A stretch of DNA of 64,000 bases from AP-15 sp963703855. GTDB lineage: Bacteria > Pseudomonadota > Alphaproteobacteria > ATCC43930 > CGMCC-115725. Shown piece after piece: positions 1 to 9,363 of this stretch; within the stretch, counting starts at the first letter, position 1; each line of letters opens with the position of its first letter. The position numbers were made by a program, and so were the translations under genes. Under the pieces are notes generated by a model. That model was not told the origin of the DNA. It saw only the letters and a program-made list of their open reading frames with translations, and did not search any database. The DNA lies in contig CAVPFW010000022.1 in assembly GCA_963703855.1 (NCBI GenBank), positions 124,001-188,000 on the forward strand. Reading direction: 5' to 3'.

Positions 1-996
1 CGCTTAGCGCTGACGCAACTCAGAAAATGCTCGGCCAACGGTACGATGTCGGCGATCCGCTCGCGCAGCGCCGGCAGATGGATCGGCACGACATGCAGCC
101 GATAGAACAGATCCTCACGGAAACTCGCGGTCGCGAACGCACTCCCGCAGATCGCGATGGGTGGCCGCAATCACGCGAACGTCGACCGGGGTCGGCTTGC
201 CGCCGACCGGTATTACGACGCGCTCCTGGAGCGCTCGCAGGATTTTCGCCTGCATCGCAATATCCATGTCGCCGATCTCGTCGAGGAACAAGGTTCCCAG
301 CTCCGCCTCGCGAAAGGCTCCGGCCCGATCGCTCACCGCCCCCGTGAAGGCGCCGCGCACGTGGCCGAACAGCTCGCTTTCGATGAGCTCGGACGGGATC
401 GCGGCACAATTCACCGCGACGAACGGCTTGCCGCCCCGATGACCATGATCGTGGATCGCGCGCGCCGCCAAATCCTTGCCGGTCCCGGTCTCCCCGGTAA
501 TGAGCACGGTCGCATTGCTGTCCGCGAGCAGGCCGATGGTCTTCTGGACCGCGCGCATCGCCTCGCTCGAGCCGATCAGCCCTTCCTGCGCGGGCTCGGA
601 TCGGGCTGCCCGGGGCTCCGCGATGGTTGCAAGCATTCCGTTCAAGGCGCGCGCCAGCTCATCGCGTCCGATCGGCTTCGTCAGATGATCGAAGGCGCCG
701 AGGCGCATCGCCTCGATCGTGTTCGCCGCCGTGGCGTGCGCGGTCAACACCAGGACCGGCGGCGGGCGGTGCCGTTCGCGGATTCGCCGCAACGCCTCGA
801 GGCCGTCCATGCCGGGCATGCGCAGATCGAGCAGCACGCCGCCGATCGAGGTTTCGCCGAGCGCCGCTTCGCTGAGCGCCGCCAGCGCCGCCGCGCCGGA
901 AGACGCCACCTGAGCCTGATGGCCGAGACTGCGCACGGTCTCGCTGAGCGCGTCGCACATCGCAGCATCGTCGTCGACGATCAGGATGACTGTCAT
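1..996 (-). CDS. NtrC-family sigma-54 response regulator (partial, frameshifted)
   Basis: This is the DNA-binding output half of a two-component system that activates sigma-54 promoters. An N-terminal receiver domain (about residues 1-115) has acidic residues DDD at 8-10, the phospho-acceptor Asp57 and Lys108. The AAA+ domain follows, with Walker A GETGTGKD (169-176), the sigma-54 contact loop GAFTGA (216-221) and Walker B LFLDE near 238. The ATG at 996 overlaps the stop of the upstream kinase gene as ATGA, so the pair is translationally coupled. Near 121-123 an extra T on the coding strand (TTT for TT) shifts the frame and gives an early stop at 115. Downstream in the other frame the expected REDLFYRLHVVPIHLPALRE text resumes to the window edge. 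The C-terminal HTH lies outside the window. The family assignment is firm; the regulon is unknown. Confidence 0.88.
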
Positions 997-2450
997 GGAA
1001 TAAGGATTTCGAAGAGCGTCCCGGTCGGCGAACAGCCCAGCCGTGCCCTCCCGCCATGGGCTTCGGCGACCTCGCGCACGATGGACAGCCCGAGCCCCGT
1101 GCCGTCCGCGCGGCCCGTGACGAATGGTTCGAAGAGATGGTCGCGGATATGGGCGGGTGGTCCGGGGCCCTCGTCGCACACCGAAAGAACCAAGCCCTCG
1201 GCGCCGTGGCGCGCGGCGATGAGCACCATGGTTTCGGTCGGCGCCGCTTGGATCGCGTTGAGAATGAGGTTGTCGAGAGCGCGCCGCATCTGATCCGGGT
1301 CGAAGCTCGCCGCCTCGCCATCGGCCCGGCACTGAACGGTGATGTGCTTAGCACGGGCAAGTTCTGCGTGCATGGCGCCGCAGGACTCGAGAAACCGGCC
1401 GAGCGCCACAGCTTCGCGGCAAGGCCTGTCGCGGTCGGTTACGCTCAACAGACGGCGAAGCAGAGTGTCGAGCCGCTCGATCTGCCCGAGGATCATCGAC
1501 AGCGCCTCACCTTTGCGCTCGGGCTCGCCGGAAATTGCGTTTTCGGCCTTGAGCCTCATAGCCGCAATCGGGTTGCGAATCTCGTGAGCGACACCCGCGG
1601 TCACCCGTCCGATCGCCGCCAAACGCTCTCCCGTCGCGACCTGCCGGAGCAGTTGATCGGCTCGCCGCCGCACCTCCGCAAGCCGGCGTACCGCTTCGTT
1701 CAGCGCCACGACGATGCGATCGAGGTCGCGCTCACCGGTCGTGGGGAGCACGGGCAAGTCGGCGATGTCATGGGCTCGAAGCGCCGCCTCGATTTGCCCG
1801 ACATGACGCGGCCACTTCATCATCAGCCGAGCGAGCAACGCCGCGGCGCCGAGGACGGCGGCAAACAGGACGCCGAGACCCGCCATCAGAAGCCGATAGC
1901 TGCTTCCGGCAAACGTGAACACCCGGGTCATTGCCCACGCCGTCAAATCCGGGATCGGGCCGGGCAGCGGGCAAGCGCTCACCAGCAGAATCTGCGAGGA
2001 GGCGTCGTAGCGGGCGACAGCCTGGCGATCTTCTGCGAGCGCGGCACGGTTGACGGCTTGAATGCGGGGCAGCTCGGCTTGCGGCACATCGGTCTTCGGG
2101 CCGGAGCCCTGATAGGTCGGAAAGGCATAGGCGAGCGATCCTGTGCCGGCCTGCCAGATCCCGCCCTCGATGCCCGGCCTCCGGCGAAGGGGGGTCAGGG
2201 CAACGGTGGTCAGACCCTGGCGCAAGGCTCCCTTGCTCGACCCCAAGGACGGGCCCTGCCATCCGGTGCTGTAGAATCGATAGGCCTCGGCTATCGCATC
2301 GCAGGCGCGACCGATTTCCGCCTCCGCCTGTCCGGCCTGGGCAGTCGCCGACTGATGGAACAGGCCGACCATCAGCGCACCGGCCGCGATCGCGGCGGCG
2401 ACCAGCAGCACCAGCAGCACAGTGAGGCGTCCACGCAAAGACCGGAACAT
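993..2450 (-). CDS. Membrane sensor histidine kinase, NtrY/AtoS-like
   Basis: This sensor kinase is the cognate partner of the response regulator immediately downstream (4-base ATGA overlap). Residues about 9-30 form a first transmembrane helix, followed by a periplasmic sensor of roughly 150 residues with no recognised ligand fold, and a second helix near 188-208. Then come a HAMP-like linker and a HisKA box with GVAHEIRNP, whose His is the autophosphorylation site. The HATPase domain shows the N box (DNLILNAIQAAP), the G1 box DEGPGPP and the G2 box GTGLGLSI. I chose the ATG at 2450 over an upstream in-frame codon because the hydrophobic segment starts just after it. The stimulus cannot be read from sequence, and no sigma-54 target was identified nearby. 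Confidence 0.88.
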   Translation of the reverse strand: MFRSLRGRLTVLLVLLVAAAIAAGALMVGLFHQSATAQAGQAEAEIGRACDAIAEAYRFYSTGWQGPSLGSSKGALRQGLTTVALTPLRRRPGIEGGIWQAGTGSLAYAFPTYQGSGPKTDVPQAELPRIQAVNRAALAEDRQAVARYDASSQILLVSACPLPGPIPDLTAWAMTRVFTFAGSSYRLLMAGLGVLFAAVLGAAALLARLMMKWPRHVGQIEAALRAHDIADLPVLPTTGERDLDRIVVALNEAVRRLAEVRRRADQLLRQVATGERLAAIGRVTAGVAHEIRNPIAAMRLKAENAISGEPERKGEALSMILGQIERLDTLLRRLLSVTDRDRPCREAVALGRFLESCGAMHAELARAKHITVQCRADGEAASFDPDQMRRALDNLILNAIQAAPTETMVLIAARHGAEGLVLSVCDEGPGPPAHIRDHLFEPFVTGRADGTGLGLSIVREVAEAHGGRARLGCSPTGTLFEILIP

Positions 2451-2713
2451 AGAACCTCGCCCGGTTTCATCGCGGCATGCGGCGCCGTGCGCCAATGCCG
2501 GCTAGCCGCCGAAATCAAAGCACTTTTCGGCAAGGTTTCAACACCGCGCGGGCACGGTCCACCGACCCCCCGGTTTGGGATGGTCCCGGCAGCTGTTTTT
2601 GAATGTCCGGCGTCAGCTTTCCAACTGCTTGACAGGTCGAGCGGCGTTCCGCTTTCGTCACCAGGCAATGCGTCCGATGCGCATCAACGGAAACCGTGGG
2701 CACGGAGGTCGAG

Positions 2714-3652
2714 ATGGCGGGGCAGCGCAACACGACCGAGGACGACATCACCGCCGAGGTGCTGGAACGCTTCGCGCACACGCCCGACCCGCGGCTCCGC
2801 GAGATAATGCTGAGCCTGATCGGGCACCTGCACGCTTTCGTCAAGGAGGTCAACCTGACCGAGGCGGAGTGGTTCCAGGCGATCGAGATCCTGACCGAGG
2901 CCGGCCGGATGTGCAGCGACAAGCGGCAGGAGTTCATCCTGTTCTCCGACACGCTCGGAGTGTCGATGGTGGTCGACCTGTTGAACCACCGCAAACCGGA
3001 CGGGGCGACCGAATCGACCGTGTTCGGGCCGTTCCATCGGCAGAACGCACCCGAATTGCCGTGGGGCGGCAACATCGCCCACCTCGACCGGAAGGGCGCG
3101 CCCACCCTGGTCGGCGGCCGGGTGCTCGACCTCGACGGCCGGCCGATCGCCGGCGCATTGCTCGATGTGTGGCAGGCGCAGACCAGCGGCCTCTACGATT
3201 CGCAGGACCCGAACCTCCACGAACTGCATATGCGCGGCAAGTTCCGCAGCGATGCCGAGGGCCGGTTTCTGGTGCGCACCGTGTTGCCGGTCAACTACCC
3301 GATCCCGTCGGACGGCCCGGTGGGCGCTATGCTGCGCGCCACCGGCCGTCATCCGTGGCGCCCGGCGCATATCCACTTTGTCGTCTCGGCCGAGGGCTAC
3401 GAGCCGGTGACGACCCACATCTTCGACCGCACCGACGAGTATCTCGGCAGCGACGCGGTGTTCGCGGTCAAGGACTCGCTGGTCTGCGACTTTGCCCGGC
3501 ACGACGCGACCGAAGGCGACGCGCGAAAACTGAGCGTCGAGCCACCCTACTATACGACGCAATTCGACTTCCGGCTCAAACCCGCAACCGGGCCGGGCCC
3601 GAGCGTCCTCGACGCCCAGCGCCGTCTCGCCGCGCTCGGTGCCCGCGGCTAA
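2714..3652 (+). CDS. Intradiol ring-cleavage dioxygenase (hydroxyquinol/catechol 1,2-dioxygenase type)
   Basis: This is a non-heme Fe(III) dioxygenase that opens catechol or hydroxyquinol between the two hydroxyls to give a muconate or maleylacetate-type product. The protein (312 residues) has the helical N-terminal dimerisation domain of the catechol/hydroxyquinol branch (1-100), then the beta-sandwich catalytic domain. The four iron ligands are visible as Tyr161 (SGLYDSQ), Tyr195 (VNYPIP), His219 and His221 (PAHIHF). The ATG at 2714 has GGAGG five bases upstream, so I prefer it to the GTG at 2696. A nitroreductase and a CMD-like protein follow on the same strand, fitting an aromatic catabolic group. 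The exact substrate (hydroxyquinol is my first guess) is inferred. Confidence 0.87.
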   Translation: MAGQRNTTEDDITAEVLERFAHTPDPRLREIMLSLIGHLHAFVKEVNLTEAEWFQAIEILTEAGRMCSDKRQEFILFSDTLGVSMVVDLLNHRKPDGATESTVFGPFHRQNAPELPWGGNIAHLDRKGAPTLVGGRVLDLDGRPIAGALLDVWQAQTSGLYDSQDPNLHELHMRGKFRSDAEGRFLVRTVLPVNYPIPSDGPVGAMLRATGRHPWRPAHIHFVVSAEGYEPVTTHIFDRTDEYLGSDAVFAVKDSLVCDFARHDATEGDARKLSVEPPYYTTQFDFRLKPATGPGPSVLDAQRRLAALGARG

Positions 3653-3691
3653 CAGGTCAACTCTGACAGGACCACCATTCTTCGCGTCACA

Positions 3692-3732
3692 CCGGCCCAC
3701 GGGGCCGGCCACAGACCGGACCCGTGGGCCGG
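3692..3732. repeat. Inverted repeat, terminator-like hairpin
   Basis: Two perfect 12-base arms (CCGGCCCACGGG at 3692-3703 and CCCGTGGGCCGG at 3721-3732) enclose a 17-base loop, 40 bases after the dioxygenase stop. There is no T run, so it is either a factor-dependent terminator or one of the dispersed intergenic palindromes seen elsewhere in the window. Confidence 0.6.
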
Positions 3733-3844
3733 GATGAAAAAGACGGAGGATGGAGGATTACCTCCGACCGCTCCAGCTCCAACGTCCTTGTGACGCCCCG
3801 CCGATCGCCTCTAGACTTCGCCGCGACCGGTCACGGAGGAATGA

Positions 3845-4495
3845 ATGCCCGAGGGAACGCCAGGCGGAACCGAAATTTTCGAAATCATGCACACGATGCG
3901 GGCGATGCGGCGGCTCAAGCCCGACCCGGTGCCCGACGAGCTGATCCGCAAGATCCTGCATGCCGGCCAGGCCGCGGCGAGCGGCGGCAACACGCAGCGC
4001 TGGCGCTTTCTGGTGCTGAAGGACGCGGCGATCAAAAAGGCGGTGCAGGTCTATTACAAAAAGGCCTTCGACGAGGTGGTCGGCCCCCGCTATGCGTCGA
4101 GCCCGCCGCCGCCGGGCTCGGACCCGGCGCGCTACAAGCGCCAGCATTCGGCGGTCGAATATCTGACCGACCATTACCACGAGGCGCCGGTGTGGATCGT
4201 CGCCTGCCTCGAGGACGGCGCCAATCCGGGGCGCACGGCCGGCTCGTCGATCTATCCCGCAGTGCAGAACATGCTGCTCGCGGCGCGCGCGCTCGGCCTC
4301 GGCTCGACCCTGACGACCCGGCACACCGCCTACGAGAAGGAGGTCGACGCGGCGATGGGCATCCCGCAGGGCTTCCACTCCTACGCGATCCTGCCGATCG
4401 GCTACCCGATGGGGCGTTTCGGCCCGGTCGGGCGCGGCGAGCTGTCCGATGTCGTCTATCTCGACGGGTGGGGCAAGCCCTATCCGGGCATCTGA
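3845..4495 (+). CDS. Nitroreductase family protein
   Basis: This is an FMN-dependent NAD(P)H oxidoreductase of the nitroreductase fold (216 residues). N-terminal features are typical: an R-A-M-R-R-L segment near 18-23 that contacts the FMN phosphate, and GGNTQRWRF near 46-54, the family's S/G-x-x-N-x-Q-x-W signature. A Gly-rich block (ARALGLGSTL near 144-153) follows. ATG at 3845 follows GGAGG; another ATG four bases earlier is out of frame. It is 14 bases upstream of the CMD-like gene and probably shares its mRNA. Substrates in this family range from nitroaromatics to quinones and enals; none can be assigned here. Confidence 0.86.
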   Translation: MPEGTPGGTEIFEIMHTMRAMRRLKPDPVPDELIRKILHAGQAAASGGNTQRWRFLVLKDAAIKKAVQVYYKKAFDEVVGPRYASSPPPPGSDPARYKRQHSAVEYLTDHYHEAPVWIVACLEDGANPGRTAGSSIYPAVQNMLLAARALGLGSTLTTRHTAYEKEVDAAMGIPQGFHSYAILPIGYPMGRFGPVGRGELSDVVYLDGWGKPYPGI

Positions 4496-4509
4496 TCAGG
4501 GAGGAAATC

Positions 4510-5058
4510 ATGCCGAGAATTGCCCCGGTCACCGGCAAAGCCGACGTCCCGGCCGAGCATCACGGCGTCGTCGACGACGTGGTCAAGGTCTTCGGCGCGG
4601 TGCGCGGCCCGTTCAGCATCATGCTGCACAGCCCGCCACTGGCCGAGCGCGTGCTGCCGCTCGTCACCTTTTTCCGCGAGGGCAGCGTGGTCGAGGCAAA
4701 GCTGCGCTCGCACGCGATCCTCGCCTCGGTCCGCGAAAAGGAGGCCGCCTATGTGTGGGCCGCCCAGGTCGGCGCCGCGCGCCGCGCCGGCGTGGCCGAC
4801 GCGACGATCGACCTGTTGCGCGCCAAGGGCGACCCCTCGGCGCTTCCGGCCGACGAGCGCGACATCGTCAACTATACGCGCCAGCTGATCCGCACCAACA
4901 AGGTCGAGCCGGCGTTGTTCGAGCGGCTCAAGGACCGCCACGGCGTTCAATGGCTGGTCGAGCTGACCGGGGCGGTAAACTATTTCGCGTTCCTTTCGGG
5001 CATGGTCAACGCCTTCGAGGTGCCGGCCCCGCCCGACGGCGACAAATTGCCGAATTAG
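4510..5058 (+). CDS. Carboxymuconolactone decarboxylase-like (AhpD-fold) protein
   Basis: A 182-residue all-helical protein of the CMD/AhpD superfamily. The central block with EAAYVWAAQVGAARRAGV (about residues 80-97) corresponds to the active-site helix, but the CxxC pair of AhpD-type peroxidases is missing. It is therefore closer to gamma-carboxymuconolactone-decarboxylase relatives found in aromatic catabolic clusters. ATG at 4510 follows a GGGAGG site. The position right after the nitroreductase and 860 bases after a ring-cleavage dioxygenase supports a role in aromatic breakdown, but the reaction is inferred only from context. Confidence 0.82.
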   Translation: MPRIAPVTGKADVPAEHHGVVDDVVKVFGAVRGPFSIMLHSPPLAERVLPLVTFFREGSVVEAKLRSHAILASVREKEAAYVWAAQVGAARRAGVADATIDLLRAKGDPSALPADERDIVNYTRQLIRTNKVEPALFERLKDRHGVQWLVELTGAVNYFAFLSGMVNAFEVPAPPDGDKLPN

Positions 5059-5090
5059 CGGCCACTTCCAGCAGATACGCGCCCGCGCGC

Positions 5091-6452
5091 ATGACGGCCC
5101 GCGGGCTGATCCTCGCCGCCCCGGCCTCGGGCAGCGGCAAGACCGTGGTGACCGCGGGCCTGCTGCGGCATCTGCGGCGGCGCGGCCTGCGGGTCGCCGC
5201 GGCCAAGGCCGGCCCCGATTTCATCGACCCGAGCTTTCTCACGGCCGCAAGCGGTCGGCCGTGCCCGAACCTCGATGTCTGGGCGATGCGGCCGCAGACC
5301 TTGGCCGGGCTCGTCGCCGGGTTCGAGGCTACGGCCGAGATCGTGCTGTGCGAAGGGGTCATGGGCCTGTTCGACGGCACCGGCGCCGATGGCGAGGCGG
5401 GCTCGACCGCCGAGCTCGCGCGTGCCACCGGCTGGCCGGTGGTGCTGGTCGTCGACGCGCGCGGCCAGGGCGCCTCGGCCGCCGCCTTGCTGCGCGGCTT
5501 CGCCGGCCACCGGCCCGAGACGCCGCTCGCCGGCGTCGTCTTCAACCGGGTCGCGAGCGAACGCCATCGCGCGCTGCTCGCCGGCGCGGTGAGGCGGCAT
5601 CTGCCCGACCTCGCCGTTCTCGGCGCGCTTCCCGCCGATCCGGCATTGGCCCTGCCGTCGCGCCATCTCGGCCTGGTCCCGGCCGGCGAACTGGCCCAAA
5701 TCGAGACGGTGATCGAGCACGCCGCGGCCCGGGTCGGCGCCGCTATCGACATCGATCGGCTGTTGGGATCGGCGGGTCCGGCGACGCTCGGCAGCGAGGC
5801 CGAGGCCGGGGGGATTCCGCCCCTCGGCGGGCGGATCGCCGCCGCCCGCGACGACGCCTTTTGCTTTTCCTACCCGGCGGTGCTCGACGGCTGGCGGCGA
5901 GCGGGCGCCGAGCTGACATTTTTCTCGCCGCTTGCCGACGAGCCGCCCGATCCCGCTGCCGACGCGGTCTATCTGCCGGGCGGCTATCCCGAGCTGTGGG
6001 CCGGCCGGCTCGCAGCGGCCGAATCCTTTCACGCCGGCCTTCAGCGGGGCGCTGCCGAGGGCAAGCCGGTCTACGGCGAATGCGGCGGCTACATGGTTCT
6101 CGGCCAGAGCCTGATCGATGCCGAAGGACGGCGGCATCCGATGGTTGGGCTGCTGCCGCTGGTCACGAGCTTCGCCGAACGGCGCCTGTCTCTCGGCTAT
6201 CGCAGCGCGACCCTGCTCGGGAGCGGGCCGCTCGGCGCCTGCGGCGCGCGCTTCCGCGGCCACGAATTCCACTACGCGACGGTAGCCCAGGAAAAAGCGG
6301 GCGACCGGCTATGGTCGGCAGCCGATGCGGCCGGAACCGGCCTCGGCGCCTGCGGGTTGCGCCACGGTTCGGTATTCGGCTCCTTCATCCATCTGATCGA
6401 CCGGTCGGATCAGGCTCCGAACGACAACACCCGAGCCCCGTCCGAACCGTAA
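5091..6452 (+). CDS. cobB: Cobyrinate a,c-diamide synthase
   Basis: This enzyme amidates the a and c carboxylates of cobyrinate (or hydrogenobyrinate) using ATP and glutamine in cobalamin synthesis. The N-terminal dethiobiotin-synthetase-like ATPase domain has the P-loop ASGSGKT (12-18), KAGPDFIDP (39-47) and GVMGLFDG (89-96). The C-terminal class I glutamine amidotransferase-like domain has YLPGGYPE (294-301) and the nucleophile Cys331 in GECGGYM, and ends with an HEFHYA block. At 454 residues it is full length. It starts 32 bases after the CMD-like gene; no other cobalamin gene or cobalamin riboswitch is visible, so it stands alone. CobB (aerobic) and CbiA (anaerobic) versions cannot be separated by eye. 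Confidence 0.9.
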   Translation: MTARGLILAAPASGSGKTVVTAGLLRHLRRRGLRVAAAKAGPDFIDPSFLTAASGRPCPNLDVWAMRPQTLAGLVAGFEATAEIVLCEGVMGLFDGTGADGEAGSTAELARATGWPVVLVVDARGQGASAAALLRGFAGHRPETPLAGVVFNRVASERHRALLAGAVRRHLPDLAVLGALPADPALALPSRHLGLVPAGELAQIETVIEHAAARVGAAIDIDRLLGSAGPATLGSEAEAGGIPPLGGRIAAARDDAFCFSYPAVLDGWRRAGAELTFFSPLADEPPDPAADAVYLPGGYPELWAGRLAAAESFHAGLQRGAAEGKPVYGECGGYMVLGQSLIDAEGRRHPMVGLLPLVTSFAERRLSLGYRSATLLGSGPLGACGARFRGHEFHYATVAQEKAGDRLWSAADAAGTGLGACGLRHGSVFGSFIHLIDRSDQAPNDNTRAPSEP

Positions 6453-6524
6453 TCCCCCTGCGCGCTCGCGCGGCCGCCGGCGCGGTGCTAGGGTGCGAAT
6501 GCCCGGCGGATCGGAGAGCGGCAG

Positions 6525-7548
6525 ATGAATGTCGAGTTGGCGAGTGCCGAGCCGTTCGCGGCGCCGGTGGTCGACAGCCTCGCGGTGCGGGTCGTCGTCG
6601 AATTCGGCCTACGATCGGTTCATCGGCGACGCCTCGCACCCGATGGCCAGGATCGAGCATGTCCGCCACATCCCTGGACACGAGCGGTCGACCTTCGCCG
6701 GCGAATGGGGGCTGTCCCTGCACCTCGAATCGGCGCAGGCGGGCGCCCGGTCGCAATACCTGCTCGATTTCGGCTACACGCCCGAGGTGCTGATCCGCAA
6801 TTTCGCGCTGCTCGACCTCGACCCCGGCCGGATCGACGGCCTGATCCTGAGCCACGGCCACCGCGACCACTATGGCGGGCTCGAGGGGTTTGTCGGCCAT
6901 CATCGCGCGCAAATGCAGCCCGAGGTCAAACTTTTCGCTGGCGGCGAGAGCGCGTTTCACGAGAAATGGATCAAGCGGCGCGGCGCCGACCCGGTGTCGT
7001 GGGGCGTGCTCGACCGCGCGGCGATCGAGATGGCCGAGGTCGGCACGGTATGCTGCGATGGGGCGCGGGCGTTGCTCGGTCCGTTCACGACCGGGCCGAT
7101 CGCGCGCCGATCATTCGAGCGGGTGCTCGACAGCACCCTGGTCGAGCCCGCGGCGGATGCCGGTCCCGACCATTTCACCGCGGCGGAGCGGCTGGGCCGC
7201 CTCGTGCCCGACGAGCATCCGGACGAGCACGCGACCTGCTATGTCGTCCAGGGCCGCGGGCTCGTGGTCATCTCGTCATGCGGGCATGTCGGGCTGATCA
7301 ACACGATCAAGGCGGCGATGGCGGTGTCTCGGGTCGGCAAATTGCACGCGGTGCTGGGCGGGTTTCACCTCGGGCCGGCGCCGATCGACTATGTCGAGCA
7401 CACCGTCGCCGAGCTCAAAAGCCTGTCGCCCGACGTGGTCGTGCCGATGCATTGCAGCGGCGGCAAATTCATCACCGCGATGCAGCGCGAGATGCCCGAC
7501 CGCCTGGTCATGACGAATATCGGCAGCCGCTTTACCTTCGGGGTGTGA
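6525..7548 (+). CDS. Metallo-beta-lactamase-fold hydrolase, COG1237-like (frameshift near N terminus)
   Basis: A zinc hydrolase of the MBL superfamily, similar to the archaeal-type dihydropterin/ribofuranosylaminobenzene phosphate synthase-like group. The main frame holds the metal motif SHGHRDHYGG, then SSCGHVGLINT, GGFHLG and VPMHCSGG, the order typical of that group. The natural N terminus (ATG 6525, behind GGAGAG, ending VDSLAVRVVVE) is one frame away from the rest (SAYDRFIGDA onward). The switch is at about 6600-6604, where one extra base or two missing bases after a GTC triplet run would explain it. Without repair, only an internal start such as ATG 6643 would be usable. Function in this organism is unknown. 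Confidence 0.8.
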
Positions 7549-7558
7549 TCCGGCGCCG

Positions 7559-8614
7559 TCATCGCGCCGGGTTGCCGCGGAACAGCGGGGCGACCTCGCG
7601 CATGAACAGGCGCAGGCTCCTCGTCGCCGCCTCGCGTGACATCGGCCCGAGGCGGAAGGTCGCGATCACCCCGCCGACCCCGAGCTCACAGATTTCGGCG
7701 ATCGCCTCGGCGACCCGCGCCGGCGAGCCGTGGATGAAGCCGTGCTCGGCCGTGGCGCGGGCCGACGGCAGATCGCCCTCCGGCACTTCGATCCGCAGCC
7801 CGGTCTCGCGGTAGATGCGGTTGCGCAATTCGGCGCGAGCCGCGACCATCGCCTGGAACGCCGGGATGCCGATGCGCTCGGCCTCGAGGTCGGTCTCGGC
7901 GACGACGACGTTGCGCCACACCCAGCAGTCGTCGAGGCTGCGGGCAATCTTTTCCGCGTCGAAGCCGGATTCCTGCATCGCCTCGCGGTAGAGCGCGAAG
8001 CGTCGCCGAGTGACCGCCGCGGACTGCACGTTCATCAGGAACGGGCGGCCCAGGCGCGCCAGCTCCAGCATCGAGGCCTCGCCCGACGCCGCGCGGATCA
8101 GCGGCGGGTGCGGCTTGGTATAGGGGCGCGGCCGCAGCATCGGCACGTCCAGATCCCAGAACCGGCCGTGATGCCGGAAGCTGCCGCCGGTCCAGGCCTG
8201 GACCAGGATCTGCTCGGCCTCGTCGAGCCGCGCCTGGGCCTCGCGATGATCGATGCCGAAGCCCTGGTAATCATAGATGTTGTAGGAGGAGCCGCGGCCG
8301 AGCCCGACGACGAGGCGCCCCTTGGTGATGTTGTCGAGGACCGCAAGCTGCTCGGCGAGGCGGACCGGATGGTGCAAAGCCATCTGCAGCACCGCGAAGC
8401 CGATCAAGCTGTGGCGGGTCGTGGTCGCCAGCGCGCCGGCAAAACCGATCGGGTCGGCATAGGCGCAGATGCCGTCGAAATGATGCTCGGCGAGCCAGAT
8501 CACGTCACAGCCGAGCTCGTCGGAGAGCCAAGCCTCGCGCAACGTCTCGTCGATCACCGCGCCGTCGCGCTCCGGGTCGCGGCTGTCGGGGAACAGGAAA
8601 TTGCCGAATTTCAC
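7559..8614 (-). CDS. LLM class flavin-dependent oxidoreductase
   Basis: A bacterial-luciferase-like TIM-barrel monooxygenase (351 residues) that would use reduced FMN or F420. It begins with MKFGNFLFPD, continues with WLAEHHF (the LLM E-H-H signature), GRLVVGLGRG near 106-115 and the C-terminal GSPARVAEAI block. The GTG at 8614 is the likely start: GGAGG lies five bases upstream, and the sequence before it is not protein-like. It is convergent with the MBL gene (10-base gap). The substrate is unknown; this family includes alkanesulfonate, nitrilotriacetate and xenobiotic monooxygenases. Confidence 0.87.
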   Translation of the reverse strand: MKFGNFLFPDSRDPERDGAVIDETLREAWLSDELGCDVIWLAEHHFDGICAYADPIGFAGALATTTRHSLIGFAVLQMALHHPVRLAEQLAVLDNITKGRLVVGLGRGSSYNIYDYQGFGIDHREAQARLDEAEQILVQAWTGGSFRHHGRFWDLDVPMLRPRPYTKPHPPLIRAASGEASMLELARLGRPFLMNVQSAAVTRRRFALYREAMQESGFDAEKIARSLDDCWVWRNVVVAETDLEAERIGIPAFQAMVAARAELRNRIYRETGLRIEVPEGDLPSARATAEHGFIHGSPARVAEAIAEICELGVGGVIATFRLGPMSREAATRSLRLFMREVAPLFRGNPAR

Positions 8615-9144
8615 ACCCACCTCCAAAATGGAAGCGTTCGGCCCAGCGCCGCTTCCGCGTCTGCACCTCGCCCGGTAAGGCATTTGCATAAAAGCATAAA
8701 TATGCTATCTGATCAACATGCAGACTACGGTAGACTTCTCCGGATCTGTGGTCCCATCTGCGCCCGAATACCGGATATACCGGAGGATTACGCGACAAAT
8801 CTCCAATTACATGGAGAGGTTCGGCCGGTGAGGACCCGCGCGGCGATGGTTGGCCCGGACCCAAGGCGGGGGCACGGCATGCTGACGAGCCGGCGCGGGG
8901 ACCTGGCGCAGTCGGCAGAGCCGATGCCGTTCGCCGCCAAGGCCAGGGATCTGGGGCGTTGTGCCGTCGCCGATGCCGCGAGTGTCGGTACCGCTTTGCG
9001 GCTCAGCTATTTGGTTGTCCTGTTTTCTTTTGCCATTGCGGTCGGCGCCGTCACCCTGTCGCGACCTGCTGCTCGGCGTCGCAGTTTGGACCGACGCCGG
9101 GACATCCACGACGGCCCGCTCACAATGGGATATTCAACGCCGGA
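8615..9144. other. Intergenic region without a supported gene
   Basis: About 530 bases between the LLM gene (leaving leftward) and a small minus-strand gene. Reading frames here look like shadows with no recognisable motif. The only structured part is an AT-rich stretch at 8681-8706 with a palindrome, described separately. Confidence 0.5.
8693..8706. promoter_or_regulatory. AT-rich palindrome upstream of the LLM gene
   Basis: AGCATA-AA-TATGCT is a perfect 6-base inverted repeat, and GCATA also occurs as a direct repeat at 8686 and 8694. It sits about 80 bases upstream of the LLM start in otherwise GC-rich DNA, where a promoter and repressor operator would be expected. The binding protein is unknown. 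Confidence 0.4.
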
Positions 9145-9363
9145 TCACGCCTCGCGGTAGCCGCAATCGAGAATCCGAGCGGGGCCGTCTATATCCGATT
9201 CGAGAACCCTGATACTCCATTCTCTGGGGCGCCCGCCGCTTCGCGACCATTTCTGATTGGTCTCGGCGACCGCCATTTCTCGTGCTTGCTGTTCGTTTTC
9301 GGCGATCAAGGTCGCGTAATAGATTTCTTCGCCTAACGACCTGGTGCAACTGAACTTGTTCAT
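9145..9363 (-). CDS. Small hypothetical protein (72 aa)
   Basis: I do not recognise a family. The protein begins MNKFSCTRSLGEEIYYAT, has an acidic, helix-forming middle (AENEQQAREMAVAETNQKW) and a mixed C-terminal part. The composition is balanced and unlike the Arg/Ala-rich shadow frames around it. The ATG is preceded by GGTGGAGAC, an acceptable ribosome site. No signal peptide or membrane segment is visible. It stands alone between two intergenic stretches. Confidence 0.55.
   Translation of the reverse strand: MNKFSCTRSLGEEIYYATLIAENEQQAREMAVAETNQKWSRSGGRPREWSIRVLESDIDGPARILDCGYREA

Noticed and set aside
115..1332. A long open frame that extends the response regulator upstream of its ATG and overlaps the kinase
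   Set aside because: The extra 112 residues are an Arg/Pro-rich shadow of the kinase gene. The receiver domain starts cleanly at the ATG at 996 with an ATGA overlap.
2451..2713. Sigma-54 promoter (-24/-12) near the two-component genes
   Set aside because: No stretch with properly spaced GG and GC elements was convincing by eye; a position-weight scan would be needed.
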